A stretch of 64,000 nucleotides of DNA from Sporosarcina ureae (GTDB lineage: Bacteria; Bacillota; Bacilli; Bacillales_A; Planococcaceae): NCBI RefSeq assembly GCF_002082015.1, contig NZ_CP015109.1, positions 1,901,001 to 1,965,000 on the forward strand. The letters are read 5' to 3'. Below, in pieces: positions 1 to 8,637 of the stretch; position 1 is the first letter of the stretch; each line of letters begins with the position of its first letter. Under the pieces are notes generated by a model that saw only the letters and a program-made list of their open reading frames with translations, was not told where the DNA came from and ran no database searches. The position numbers were made by a program, and so were the translations under genes.

Positions 1-259
1 CTTCATTATTCTCTTCACTTTGACTTTCGAACTTCACTTCAAATAACTTCATGCCTAGTTTACCACCTAGCACCTTTTTGAAATTCGTCATGAACAGTTC
101 TTGTTGCTCACGATCAAGTAAAGCAAATGCCTGACTTTCCTCATGGTAAATCTCACTGCTTTCCTGCCTAATGTAGGCGTGGTAAATATCAGTGATAGTC
201 AAAAGATCTGTATCTAATTTAAATCGTTTACGGATATCCGCAATATCATTTTTATTCAT
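1..259 (-). CDS. DUF4317 family protein, N-terminal part (runs off the window)
   Basis: Reading leftward from an ATG at 259, an open frame runs to the window edge. It starts MNKNDIADIRKRFKLDTDLL and continues without a stop for 86 codons. The opening MNKxDIAxIRKxFK and the later segment rich in E, F and L residues are what I associate with the DUF4317 family of Bacillota proteins of unknown function. The start is preceded by an AGGAAG-like sequence. It is divergent from the Ohr gene and shares a roughly 160 bp upstream region with it. The C-terminal part is outside the window, so no function or full length can be given. Confidence 0.7.
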   Translation of the reverse strand, partial: MNKNDIADIRKRFKLDTDLLTITDIYHAYIRQESSEIYHEESQAFALLDREQQELFMTNFKKVLGGKLGMKLFEVKFESQSEENNE

Positions 260-420
260 TTCCCGTTCCCACTTCCTCACTGATTTAACTACACGTATTC
301 ACTATGTTGAATGACGTAACTATACACACATAAAAGTTTAAAGAATTTACACATAATTATCCAATATTCGGGTACACAATGGAGTGAGAATAAAAAAACT
401 AGACAAAAGGTAGTGATTTT

Positions 421-843
421 ATGTCAGAAAAATTATTTACATCCACAGCAACTGCGAAGGGAGGAAGAGAAGGTCATGTAGTATCCTCTGACCAAGTAGT
501 CGAATTCGATACGGCAATGCCAGGAACAAAAAGAGCGAAAGAATTAGAGAACTCTACCAACCCTGAGCAATTATTCGCTGCAGGCTATGCAGCTTGTTTC
601 GACGGTGCACTTCAACTCGTTGCAAGCAAGGAACGCGTGAAGTTTTCATCAGAAGTCACAGCAAACGTTAGCTTGTGCAAAGATGAATCAGACGGTGGTT
701 TCAAGCTAGAAGTTGAGTTACAAGTGAGTGGTACAGACATCGAAAAGGCTCAACTAGAAGAGCTAGTAGAAAAAGCACACCACGTCTGCCCGTATTCCAA
801 AGCAACTAGAGGCAATATTGAAGTGACGTTAACAGTACGTTAA
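421..843 (+). CDS. ohr: Ohr/OsmC family organic hydroperoxide resistance protein
   Basis: Ohr is a cytoplasmic thiol peroxidase that reduces organic hydroperoxides to alcohols with electrons from lipoyl-dithiol proteins. At 140 aa the product has the normal Ohr length. The two catalytic cysteines are visible: Cys59 in AGYAACFDGA and Cys123 in HHVCPYSKATRGN. The conserved N-terminal LFTSTATAKGGREGHV and the NPEQLFAAGYAAC block support Ohr rather than OsmC. The ATG at 421 follows AAGGTAGTGA at normal spacing. No OhrR-type MarR regulator lies beside it in this window. A nested hairpin terminator follows at 870-917, so it is probably monocistronic. Confidence 0.93.
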   Translation: MSEKLFTSTATAKGGREGHVVSSDQVVEFDTAMPGTKRAKELENSTNPEQLFAAGYAACFDGALQLVASKERVKFSSEVTANVSLCKDESDGGFKLEVELQVSGTDIEKAQLEELVEKAHHVCPYSKATRGNIEVTLTVR

Positions 844-869
844 TTCTACACTTTAACCATAGCGCTACA

Positions 870-917
870 GGCTGTGCTGGAAGTCGTAATTATACGACCT
901 CTCGCACAGCTTTTTAA
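870..917 (+). terminator. Rho-independent terminator of ohr, nested hairpin
   Basis: GCTGTGC pairs with GCACAGC, and a second perfect stem (GTCGTA/TACGAC) sits inside its loop. A TTTTT run follows. Located 27 bases after the ohr stop codon. Confidence 0.8.
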
Positions 918-935
918 TTTGGTAGAAGATATTTT

Positions 936-1685
936 CTACTTCTTCAAACCCTCAATTAATTCCACGATCGCAGCAGAAGTCTGCATGATCTGTTCTTCAT
1001 TCGATATAGTCGCTTCACCGTCACCCTTTTGTTTACCGTAATCACCAAAACCTGCATGATTACCGCCCTCTATTTCGATGAACTTTGCATCACTTGGCAT
1101 ACTAGATTTGGCCTCTTGAATAGCTTTCGCGTCCGCTACTTCATCCTGACTCGCCCAAATCGACAAAATATCCACCGTTGCCTCACTTAAATCTGTATGA
1201 CTTCCAGGATAAGAAGCTAGCAACACGAGCGCGGAAATCTTTTCATGGCGAGACGCGTAATCCGATGCCGTCACACCGCCTAAAGAATGACCTCCTATTA
1301 ACCATGTATCTATTTCGGGATGATTACGTATTATCTTATCCGCTTGGTCAGGTGAGAAGATGGCCATCTTGAGCGGTAGGTGAGGAATAATTACCGTATA
1401 ACCTTGTTTGGCAATTTCCTTAGCCAGCGGTGCGTATGCTTCAGCTTCTACTTTTGCACCTTGGTAGAATATCAGACCTATATTATTCTTATTTGCAGTA
1501 GATTTAAACACTAGCTCTTTGCCATTCTCAACAATTACATCTGAGTCTGACTGTAAATTTTCTTCTGCGTAAGACTGCGCCGAGTAATAAGAACTAGCGA
1601 ATATAACGAACCCAACTGCAATCATTAACAGGAAAATAGCTAGCCCAACGAACAACTTGAATTTCCATGTCCTCTTTTGTTTCAT
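936..1685 (-). CDS. Membrane-anchored alpha/beta hydrolase
   Basis: A 249 aa protein with one N-terminal membrane segment (about residues 9-31), probably leaving the hydrolase domain outside the membrane. The nucleophile elbow GHSLGG (132-137, Ser134) is clear. Asp181 in ASQDEVAD and His210 in GGNHAGFGD complete a plausible Ser-Asp-His triad, as in the alpha/beta hydrolase 5 (dienelactone-hydrolase-like) group. The substrate cannot be read from the sequence. The ATG follows GAGGA with 6 bases of spacing. It lies 19 bases downstream of the Nudix gene on the same strand, so the two are probably co-transcribed. Confidence 0.85.
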   Translation of the reverse strand: MKQKRTWKFKLFVGLAIFLLMIAVGFVIFASSYYSAQSYAEENLQSDSDVIVENGKELVFKSTANKNNIGLIFYQGAKVEAEAYAPLAKEIAKQGYTVIIPHLPLKMAIFSPDQADKIIRNHPEIDTWLIGGHSLGGVTASDYASRHEKISALVLLASYPGSHTDLSEATVDILSIWASQDEVADAKAIQEAKSSMPSDAKFIEIEGGNHAGFGDYGKQKGDGEATISNEEQIMQTSAAIVELIEGLKK

Positions 1686-1704
1686 ACTTGATCCTCATTC
1701 CAAT

Positions 1705-2325
1705 TTATTCCTTCACGATATCAATGAAATGCTTTAATACTCTAGCCGTCAATCCCCAAACTGTATAATTACCATACTCATAAAACCATTCTTCAAGCGA
1801 ATGACTTCTAAATTTATACTGGTCTCCATTCATAATCTTTTCAAATGGGAAGTTTTTAGGCGGTGCTGTTTCGATGGCTACCGTATGCATGTACGGCTCG
1901 TGATCCACAAGCCACTTAAGTGGAATTGAAAATACCTCCTCCACCTCGTCTTTATTGTAGCTCCGAATAATTTCATGATAATCCACAACCGCCACAAACG
2001 GATAGACGACAAATGAAGGCGACGCAACATACGGGCTTAACTCTCCTACCATCTGTACCGTCTTCGGATCAATTCCGAGCTCTTCTTGCGTCTCCCGCAA
2101 AGCTGCTTCCATAGGAGATGCATCTGTTATATCAATTTTGCCACCAGGAAAACTAATGTCGCCCGGCTGTTTTCTCATCGTGAGGGCACGCACCTCAAAC
2201 AGCACATGCCATTCCCCTTCCGCTTTCACTAACGGAATAATTACTGCGGAACGGAATGCAGTATCTTCTCCAATGAATAAAGATTTATTTTCATACAATT
2301 TATTTTGCAGTCGATCCAAGTCCAT
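1705..2325 (-). CDS. Nudix hydrolase, CoA pyrophosphatase-like
   Basis: The Nudix box reads FPGGKID...ALRETQEELGI, the form seen in the UPF0035/CoA-pyrophosphatase subgroup, which hydrolyses coenzyme A or its derivatives to phosphopantetheine and 3',5'-ADP. The segment RKQPGDISFPGGK before the box and WGLTARVL near the C-terminus are also typical of this subgroup. I place the start at the ATG at 2325 (MDLDRLQNK), because GAGGTG lies 8 bases upstream. A GTG four codons earlier falls inside that ribosome-binding site. The protein is then 206 aa. CoA specificity is inferred from family features only. Confidence 0.85.
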   Translation of the reverse strand: MDLDRLQNKLYENKSLFIGEDTAFRSAVIIPLVKAEGEWHVLFEVRALTMRKQPGDISFPGGKIDITDASPMEAALRETQEELGIDPKTVQMVGELSPYVASPSFVVYPFVAVVDYHEIIRSYNKDEVEEVFSIPLKWLVDHEPYMHTVAIETAPPKNFPFEKIMNGDQYKFRSHSLEEWFYEYGNYTVWGLTARVLKHFIDIVKE

Positions 2326-2384
2326 GAAGTCCCCCACCTCATCGTTTTATCCTATCGTATCATTACTAGACGAATCGTTAAAGA

Positions 2385-2417
2385 AATTAAAAGGAGCTAC
2401 CCTGTAAGAGCAACTCC
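2385..2417 (-). terminator. Rho-independent terminator after srtB, end of the heme operon
   Basis: On the minus strand GGAGTTGCTC pairs along its length with GGGTAGCTCC (three G-U pairs) around a TTACA loop, followed by TTTTAATTT. It lies about 20 bases past the srtB stop. Confidence 0.7.
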
Positions 2418-2435
2418 TCATTCAATCTATATACG

Positions 2436-3209
2436 TTAACGCTTCACTAATTTGCCCTGCACAACATAGCGTTTATCTTTACTATTCACAGAGTTATTGC
2501 AAGTCGATAAAGTCACAATCCGGTCATCCGGCCCTACTTCCACTGGCATATCAATCAAAGAACGTGATTGCACTTCTTCTAGAAACTCTGAAAATTGTTC
2601 ATCCGTCTGAAAATTTGTCTCAATATAATAAAAGTCAATCGTCGTTTCATAGGCTGCAAACACTTCCACATCATACCCTTCATATAATGTATCGATATAA
2701 ATAACGGAATGTTCGTCTGCATAGTCTTGATCGCCAAATTTCTTCAAGCTACCAAACATCGTATCGTTTCTCATTGCATGCCCGTAGAGGACCGTGTTAT
2801 GGCTCATATCCGTAATATCATTTCGATAGTCCATGAAGACACTGCCCGCGCGACTACTTTCCCGTGTGAAGTTACGATTTAAATAAAACTCGTTATCTTC
2901 AGCCTGCAAGATCGGGTTATGCAAATTGGTACCTTCTACTGAAATCCAGCCCACGATATCTTGATTCACTTTATGTAATTCTTCAAACTGGGGACGCATC
3001 GAATCGTCTTCCAAGAGCTCTTCTTTAACGTCTCCCGTTACCGCAACCTGGGCTGTGCTTTCCAACGCTGTCTTATACATTTGTTGCGTTTCCTTCAATG
3101 AGCTGGCTGATTCCACGTATGTATATACATACTGCACGAGTAAATAGCCTGAATAGAGAAAGACTGTCAAATAAACGAAAGGCATCAGTTTCGACAGGCG
3201 TTTTTTCAT
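2436..3209 (-). CDS. srtB: Class B sortase
   Basis: This membrane transpeptidase cleaves a NPQT-type sorting signal between T and the next residue and links the substrate to cell-wall peptide. The 257 aa protein has an N-terminal membrane anchor (about 10-30). All catalytic residues are visible: His144 in LYGHAMRND, Cys237 in TLSTCNNS and Arg247 in KDKRYVVQG. It is the last gene of the heme operon, 11 bases after the ATPase gene. A matching substrate signal, NPQTS, is carried by the first gene of the same operon (8638-9276). This mirrors the srtB-isd arrangement of Staphylococcus aureus and Bacillus anthracis. Confidence 0.95.
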   Translation of the reverse strand: MKKRLSKLMPFVYLTVFLYSGYLLVQYVYTYVESASSLKETQQMYKTALESTAQVAVTGDVKEELLEDDSMRPQFEELHKVNQDIVGWISVEGTNLHNPILQAEDNEFYLNRNFTRESSRAGSVFMDYRNDITDMSHNTVLYGHAMRNDTMFGSLKKFGDQDYADEHSVIYIDTLYEGYDVEVFAAYETTIDFYYIETNFQTDEQFSEFLEEVQSRSLIDMPVEVGPDDRIVTLSTCNNSVNSKDKRYVVQGKLVKR

Positions 3210-3220
3210 CAGCTTACCTC

Positions 3221-3991
3221 CTAAATACCAAGTGACATCATATAAAGACCTAATTCGTCATCTTCCTTGAAGACAGCGTTGACTCCATATACTTCTTTGA
3301 TGACATCCTTTGTAATGACTTCTCGTGGCGGACCTTCTGCAATGACTCGACCGTTCTTCATCATAATAATCTCATCACTATAACGAATCGCCTGGTTGAT
3401 ATCATGCAACACCATGACAATCGTCAACCCATAGTTTTCGTTAAGTGATTTTACGAGCTCCAGTAATTCAATCTGATAATAAATATCCAAATACGTTGTA
3501 GGCTCATCGAGGCACAGTATTTCTGACTGCTGTGCTAGTGCCATCGCAATCCATACACGCTGACGCTCTCCACCCGACAATGCCTCTAAGTCTTTATAGC
3601 GCTTGTCTGTCAGGTTCGTCACAGACAATGCCCAATCTATAGCCTTGCGATCCTCTTCTTGGTTACGTTGCAATAGAGTTTTATGAGGCAATCGGCCAAA
3701 ACCGACTAGTTTTTCAATCGTCAAATCTTTTGGCACTTCATTCTGCTGATAAACAATTGCTAGTTTCTTCGCAAACTCTTTCGGTTTAAACATTGCTAAA
3801 TCACGATTCTCTAATGATGCCATCCCCGATTTCGGCATATTACCGCGTGAAAGCACACTTAGTAATGTCGATTTCCCACAACCATTCGGCCCGATAATCG
3901 TCGTCACTTTCCCTTTAGAAATAGACGTCGAGACATTATCCAAATGATTGGTTATATTATCATGCGATACAATAATGCGCTTCATTTCCAT
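3221..3991 (-). CDS. Heme/iron-siderophore ABC transporter ATP-binding protein
   Basis: A 256 aa ATPase that would power heme import with the permease encoded just upstream. It shows Walker A (GPNGCGKST), the ABC signature (LSGGERQR), Walker B (ILCLDEPTT) and the switch histidine (VLHDINQA), in the FepC/HmuV-like arrangement. The start ATG is 6 bases after the permease stop, with GAGTGA as a weak ribosome-binding site overlapping the permease end. Place in the operon, between permease and sortase B, supports heme as the cargo. Sequence alone would also allow ferric siderophores. Confidence 0.9.
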   Translation of the reverse strand: MEMKRIIVSHDNITNHLDNVSTSISKGKVTTIIGPNGCGKSTLLSVLSRGNMPKSGMASLENRDLAMFKPKEFAKKLAIVYQQNEVPKDLTIEKLVGFGRLPHKTLLQRNQEEDRKAIDWALSVTNLTDKRYKDLEALSGGERQRVWIAMALAQQSEILCLDEPTTYLDIYYQIELLELVKSLNENYGLTIVMVLHDINQAIRYSDEIIMMKNGRVIAEGPPREVITKDVIKEVYGVNAVFKEDDELGLYMMSLGI

Positions 3992-3997
3992 AACAGA

Positions 3998-4963
3998 TCA
4001 CTCTTTTCGCAGTAAGAATATTAAGAACGGCCCACCGATGATCGCCATCAACGTCGAGGCAGGTATTTCAAGCGGTGCTACAATTGTTCTACCGAGCGTG
4101 TCTGCTAGCAAGATAATTAACGCTCCTAAAAGCGCTGTGAACGGTATGAGCACTTTGTGGTCATAGCCTACTAATCTACGGGCAATATGTGGTACAAGTA
4201 ATCCAACAAATGAAATCACACCCGCAACTACAACCGAAATCGCTGCCAATAAAACGGCTACCGCCGCGATGAGTAAACGGGCACGCGCAACATGGAAGCC
4301 AATACTTTTTGCCGTCTTATCTTGCAACACCAATAAGTTACACCAGCTGTACAACGCGAATGCCAGCACTAATCCGATCGTTCCATATGTTGCAATTGTA
4401 GAGACATCACTCCAAGTACGCATCGTTAAATTCGAACCAATCACACTTGAGGCTGAGACGTTCAACGAGCCACCAAAGCTGATGAACGCTTCAGTGAGAC
4501 CTGTGAACATCGCATTAATCGCGATTCCCACAAGTATTAATTTTAACGGGCTGAGACCTGATTTCCACGACAATGCAAAGACGAGAAAACAAGCGAAAGC
4601 CCCACCCATAAATGCAAATAAAGGCGTCATGAAAAAGAGCGCCGGAAAGAACGAAATAATGAATAACTGTACGAATGCAGCACCAGAAGATATTCCAATA
4701 ATTCCTGCATCTGCAAGAGGATTACGCATTACAGACTGCAACAAGACACCGGAAACCGACAGCGCTGCGCCTGCAAAAATTGCCACAATCATTCGTGGAA
4801 TGCGCAAGTCCCGAATGGCTTCCATCTGACTGTTACCCTGTTCAAAGAGCGCACCAAAAAATTCAAAGAATCCCATTTTAATACTTCCTGTTGTAGCCGA
4901 ATAGACGATGGTTACAACTAGCAGCAGGGATACCATTACATAACTTGCAATTCTTTTTCTCAT
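3998..4963 (-). CDS. isdF: FecCD-family heme/iron-siderophore permease
   Basis: A 321 aa polytopic membrane protein of the FecCD type, about 9-10 membrane segments in the family. Recognisable family blocks include RIPRMIVAIFAGAALSVSGVLLQ (cut: RIPR...AGAALSVSG), QSVMRNPLADAGIIGISSGA and, near the end, GVISFVGLLVPHIARRLVG, which forms the contact with the ATPase. Genes for the binding lipoprotein and ATPase flank it with short spacing, so the three form one importer. In Isd systems this component is IsdF; I use that symbol by context. Confidence 0.9.
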   Translation of the reverse strand: MRKRIASYVMVSLLLVVTIVYSATTGSIKMGFFEFFGALFEQGNSQMEAIRDLRIPRMIVAIFAGAALSVSGVLLQSVMRNPLADAGIIGISSGAAFVQLFIISFFPALFFMTPLFAFMGGAFACFLVFALSWKSGLSPLKLILVGIAINAMFTGLTEAFISFGGSLNVSASSVIGSNLTMRTWSDVSTIATYGTIGLVLAFALYSWCNLLVLQDKTAKSIGFHVARARLLIAAVAVLLAAISVVVAGVISFVGLLVPHIARRLVGYDHKVLIPFTALLGALIILLADTLGRTIVAPLEIPASTLMAIIGGPFLIFLLRKE

Positions 4964-4996
4964 GACGGCCTTCCTTTACACACGAAATTCATCGAA

Positions 4997-5905
4997 TTAT
5001 CGATAGAAAATCTTCATTAGCTCACTTAATGCTTCAGGTACTTGCAATGAAGCGGTTGTGCCAAATAACTCTTCTTCTAGATCATATACTTTACCATTTT
5101 TCACCGCATCGAAATGCTTCCATACATCATTTGTTTGGAACTCTTCATTGAACATTTCCACGACTTCATCTGGCATACCGTGTGATAAACGCAAGATAAT
5201 ATCCGGATTACTATTATGCAGATACTCCGTGTTAGACGATAAGTATTCAGGATCCTGACCTTCCATGACATTCGTTCCACCTGCACGTTTTACGAGGTCA
5301 CCCGCATAGGAGTTTTCCGTCGCGACTAAGTAACTGCCTGGGATACCTAATAATATCAATACACTTGGTCCTTTGCGATTCGCCGCCACTACTTCGGCAG
5401 CTTCAATCTTTTTCTGTAAGTCCCCTACTAATTTATCTGCTTGAATAGTACGATCATAGCGTTCTCCAAGACCTTGAATTTCTTGTATCATCGAATCCAC
5501 GCTTTGGAAATTTAAAAATGTTGCGGGGATATTCAATTGTTCAAAGCCGTCTTCAAGGTCATATTCTAGTGTAGAAACAGATAAAAAATCTGTTGGGTCC
5601 ATTGATTTCACAATTTCCATATCGGGCGTCATGGCATTTCCAATAGTCGGAAGCCCATCAAACCGGCTCGCCAATTTCTTTTCTGTTTCAGGAATAGCGA
5701 TCGCATCTAGGTCTAGCTTATCTAAAATATCTGCGATAACAACAGTACCCGCAATAATTCGTTGATCATTTGTTTCTACGGCCTCACTTTTCTCTGCGGT
5801 ATCTGCTGAAACGGCTTTTTCTTCTTTATCATTGCCGCATCCTGCGATTATAGCTGCTGTTGCGATTACCAACATCAGCCATACATATCTCCACTTTTTT
5901 TGCAC
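4997..5905 (-). CDS. isdE: Heme-binding lipoprotein, IsdE-like
   Basis: This substrate-binding lipoprotein passes heme from cell-wall NEAT proteins to the permease. I start it at the GTG at 5905, which is 8 bases after GGAGG; the longer frame begins inside that site. The 302 aa product then opens MQKKWRYVWLML and has a lipobox IIAGC with Cys23. The periplasmic-binding-protein-2 fold of the TroA/FecB type follows. Two residues match the axial heme ligands known for staphylococcal IsdE: Met92 in IGNAMTPDMEIVKS and His242 in LRLSHGMPDEV. The spacing to its neighbours (18 bases to the NEAT gene) supports co-transcription. Confidence 0.9.
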   Translation of the reverse strand: MQKKWRYVWLMLVIATAAIIAGCGNDKEEKAVSADTAEKSEAVETNDQRIIAGTVVIADILDKLDLDAIAIPETEKKLASRFDGLPTIGNAMTPDMEIVKSMDPTDFLSVSTLEYDLEDGFEQLNIPATFLNFQSVDSMIQEIQGLGERYDRTIQADKLVGDLQKKIEAAEVVAANRKGPSVLILLGIPGSYLVATENSYAGDLVKRAGGTNVMEGQDPEYLSSNTEYLHNSNPDIILRLSHGMPDEVVEMFNEEFQTNDVWKHFDAVKNGKVYDLEEELFGTTASLQVPEALSELMKIFYR

Positions 5906-5923
5906 AATGTAATCCTCCACTCG

Positions 5924-7135
5924 TTATTCATTGCTCACAACATGACTTTTCTTTAGTAATCGACGTATCAATAAAACGGCTGATAATATACATAATGTAA
6001 TCAGTATTCCCAACTTCACTATATCGAACGGAATCGTTTGTTCTTCTTGTATTTGGGTCAATAGTTTTTCCGGTTCGCTTGCTACTTGCGTTACGATCTT
6101 GGCTGGTTCTTCTTTCACATCATCCACCGTACGATCAAATTCTAATTGCACTTCAGGAAGGAGAGGTGGTAACTCGTCCTGGTTCTGTTTTTTCTCTTCC
6201 GATACCTTCTCTACCTTCTGTTCTTTTTCGGTCGTGGTTTGTTTAGCTGGAGTAGTGGGTTTTTTAGGCTGCTCAGTTCGCTTAGTCAAGGAAGAAACTG
6301 CTTTATTGGCTGAAGGTGCTTTGCTCAAATACTTCGCGATCTGTTGTGGATTGAAAGCAATTTGCAAAAACTCTTCCTGTACATGTGAGTTCTCAGAGTC
6401 CTTCACCTGCATCCAAATACGAGTCCCCTCTCGGAAATCTTCTACTTCGAATTGCACAATGCGCGTCTTGTTTTGTGATACCACTTTTGGTTCCACTAAA
6501 TCCCCTTGCTGCTCTACTTTAAAATCTTTGACCTTACTTGGTAGAAGAATCTCTAACTGTGCATAATATTTATTATCACGTCTAATGACGTGCAGTTCTT
6601 GATTGACATAGTCGTTCATTGCCGACGGTTTGCCGTCTGACAACAACTGGTAATGTACGGTATCATCACTTGGTTGAATGGACTTTGCGGGTTGAACTTG
6701 CTTAAACGTTGGTAAGGACTGCTCCTGGATCAACACTTCATAAGAAAAGGATTGCTGTGCATGTTCTTTCGGCAAGCGATATGTGCCTGTAAGTTCAATC
6801 TTTTGTTGTACATCCTTTATATCAAACTGAACTAAGTTTTCTGTTCGATCCAATCGCGTGCTCGTTCTGTTCCCTTGCTGCACGGCAGTGATATGCGTTA
6901 AGATGTGATCTTTCTTCGCTGAAATGGATAACGTATAACGGTCTTCCTTAACCGTTAACGTAGCCTGCCTAGTAAATAAAACATTTGTCTCCTCGGCTTC
7001 ATCTGTTAGAAAACTTAGTTCAACTTGATACACATCATTTGTTATTTCTTTCCTTTCGTTTGCGTTTACGGAATGAAAAGGAAGCCACGTAGAGACGAGT
7101 AGCAAAAGTAGAGGTAACAAAACCAGTCTTTTCAT
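5924..7135 (-). CDS. NEAT-domain protein with C-terminal membrane anchor
   Basis: A 403 aa secreted protein: signal peptide 1-25, NEAT-like domains at about 33-140 and 155-270, a charged linker rich in K, E, P and T (about 285-365) and a C-terminal membrane helix (about 371-393) ending RRLLKKSHVVSNE. There is no LPXTG or NPQT signal, so it should stay membrane-held rather than wall-linked. The YxxxY heme-ligand motif of canonical heme-binding NEAT domains is not visible in either domain: the first reads QSFSYEV and the second HVQEEFLQ. It may bind another host protein, or relay heme weakly. NEAT assignment rests on position and pattern (IQ, VQF.I.D and beta-strand spacing). Confidence 0.75.
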   Translation of the reverse strand: MKRLVLLPLLLLLVSTWLPFHSVNANERKEITNDVYQVELSFLTDEAEETNVLFTRQATLTVKEDRYTLSISAKKDHILTHITAVQQGNRTSTRLDRTENLVQFDIKDVQQKIELTGTYRLPKEHAQQSFSYEVLIQEQSLPTFKQVQPAKSIQPSDDTVHYQLLSDGKPSAMNDYVNQELHVIRRDNKYYAQLEILLPSKVKDFKVEQQGDLVEPKVVSQNKTRIVQFEVEDFREGTRIWMQVKDSENSHVQEEFLQIAFNPQQIAKYLSKAPSANKAVSSLTKRTEQPKKPTTPAKQTTTEKEQKVEKVSEEKKQNQDELPPLLPEVQLEFDRTVDDVKEEPAKIVTQVASEPEKLLTQIQEEQTIPFDIVKLGILITLCILSAVLLIRRLLKKSHVVSNE

Positions 7136-7177
7136 TTCAAACGTACACTCCTTTACACATCATGTAAAACGACAGGA

Positions 7178-7211
7178 ACTTCCTTCCACTTTAAACAAAG
7201 CGAAAGGAAGT
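7178..7211 (-). other. Intercistronic hairpin inside the heme operon
   Basis: A 15-base stem (plus strand ACTTCCTTCCACTTT against AAAGCGAAAGGAAGT, a few mismatches) with an AAAC loop, between the SLH-NEAT and membrane-NEAT genes. No T-run follows on the minus strand, so it looks like a processing, stabilising or partial attenuation element rather than a full terminator. Confidence 0.5.
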
Positions 7212-7225
7212 ATCTGTATTCGTTC

Positions 7226-8635
7226 TTATTTATTCATGAATTCTAATGAACCATATAAAATTTTAGCCATTTGTGTACGTTGTAATGAACTGCCTGAGCT
7301 GATCAATACTTTACCGTTTGGCTGAGGAGCACCTGTCATAATTTCCTCTGCATACAACAATGCAAATGCTTGTTTTGCTTCAGGATCTGTAATGACTTTT
7401 CCATCTGCATAGAAAGGAAGAGTGGTATCCCCTTTTTTGATTTCTTTACCTTCTGCAAATTGAATTGCACGGTATAGCATTAATGCGCCTTGCTGACGAG
7501 TCAATGTATGGTTCGGATTGAACTTTTCATTCGTTTGTACAATACCTGCTTCTGCAAGAGCATTGATTGCGCTTAGGCGTTCTTGATCCGTGATTTTGTC
7601 TAAATCTTTAAATCCAACGTCCTTAGTGGATTCTAGGTTTAATGCACGTGCAACCATCAATGCGAACTGTGAACGTGTGATGTTATTACGTGGATTGAAC
7701 TTGTCCGCACCTTTGACAATGCCTTTGCTATAAAGAGCAAGAATCGCTTCTTTATTACCATCTTTAGCGATGTCTTTGAACGGGTTTACAGTTGGTTTTA
7801 CACCATCAAGGCCGATTTGCACTTTGTGGTTTGAATCGTATTGGATAGGTCCTTCATTTACAATGACATGAAGATCTGCATTCACTAACTTTGTTAGATC
7901 TGCTACCTTAAATGTGTATGTGCGTACGCCTGTCGATTTGTCATCTGTTGCTATAGGAACTTCCTTACCAGCGATTTTGAAGCCGTGGATATAGCCACCT
8001 TTAGGGAATGTTACTGTTACTTCGTTGCCGTCCTTTACTTTCTTTACGGATGCAACTGGCGACATATAATCATTCATAATGGACTCTTCCGAAGTTCCAT
8101 CTTTATATACTGTTACATTTACATCACTTACCACTTCTGCATCTGCTTTAGCCACTGTTGCTTTCAAGTCAAATGGATACCACTTGTCCATTTTGTGGGC
8201 AGGCACCACTACATGAATTTTGCTTGAATATACTTTATCCGCTTCTACCGGGAAAGTATAAGTAGTTGTGCCGTCAGCATTTTTAACTTCCGTTGCATTA
8301 GCAAACTCTTCTCCTTGTTTCGTTTGAAGACCTGCAATCATTGGTGCAGATTTAGCAGCAACTGTTACTTTCGCATATGACACTCCATCTTTTTCTACTA
8401 ACGTCCCTTGTGGTACAAGGTGTCCGCTAATTGCTGGCTCAGGTGTCGTGGTTCCAGACTTGTATATATTCAAATCAATTACTTGATCCACTGCCACCGC
8501 TTGCGTCAAAACAGACGTTGCTTGGTTGCTTGTGCTAATCGGGTTAGCGGATGCTGCTGTTGGAATAGCGATGGAAGCTGCCAGCAATGAAGCAAGCACT
8601 ACTTTCGTCGCGCGAGATGATGTTTTTTTCGTCAT
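7226..8635 (-). CDS. NEAT-domain hemophore with three S-layer homology domains
   Basis: A 469 aa surface protein: signal peptide 1-30 (AAS-ASA cleavage), NEAT-like domains at about 48-163 and 170-278, and three SLH domains (about 285-335, 340-395, 405-465). The SLH repeats show FKDIxKDGNKEAILALYSKG and ITRSQFALMVARAL signatures; such domains hold proteins to pyruvylated secondary cell-wall polymer. The second NEAT domain carries YDSNH (266-270), a YxxxH in place of the usual YxxxY. The first has no clear equivalent. The architecture is comparable to the NEAT-SLH protein BslK of B. anthracis. It starts 2 bases after the upstream stop codon, preceded by GGGGGA. Confidence 0.88.
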   Translation of the reverse strand: MTKKTSSRATKVVLASLLAASIAIPTAASANPISTSNQATSVLTQAVAVDQVIDLNIYKSGTTTPEPAISGHLVPQGTLVEKDGVSYAKVTVAAKSAPMIAGLQTKQGEEFANATEVKNADGTTTYTFPVEADKVYSSKIHVVVPAHKMDKWYPFDLKATVAKADAEVVSDVNVTVYKDGTSEESIMNDYMSPVASVKKVKDGNEVTVTFPKGGYIHGFKIAGKEVPIATDDKSTGVRTYTFKVADLTKLVNADLHVIVNEGPIQYDSNHKVQIGLDGVKPTVNPFKDIAKDGNKEAILALYSKGIVKGADKFNPRNNITRSQFALMVARALNLESTKDVGFKDLDKITDQERLSAINALAEAGIVQTNEKFNPNHTLTRQQGALMLYRAIQFAEGKEIKKGDTTLPFYADGKVITDPEAKQAFALLYAEEIMTGAPQPNGKVLISSGSSLQRTQMAKILYGSLEFMNK

Positions 8636-8637
8636 AA

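Noticed and set aside
4269..4829. A 186-codon plus-strand frame opposite the heme permease
   Set aside because: It is fully antisense to the FecCD permease, shows no family resemblance and no translation signal.
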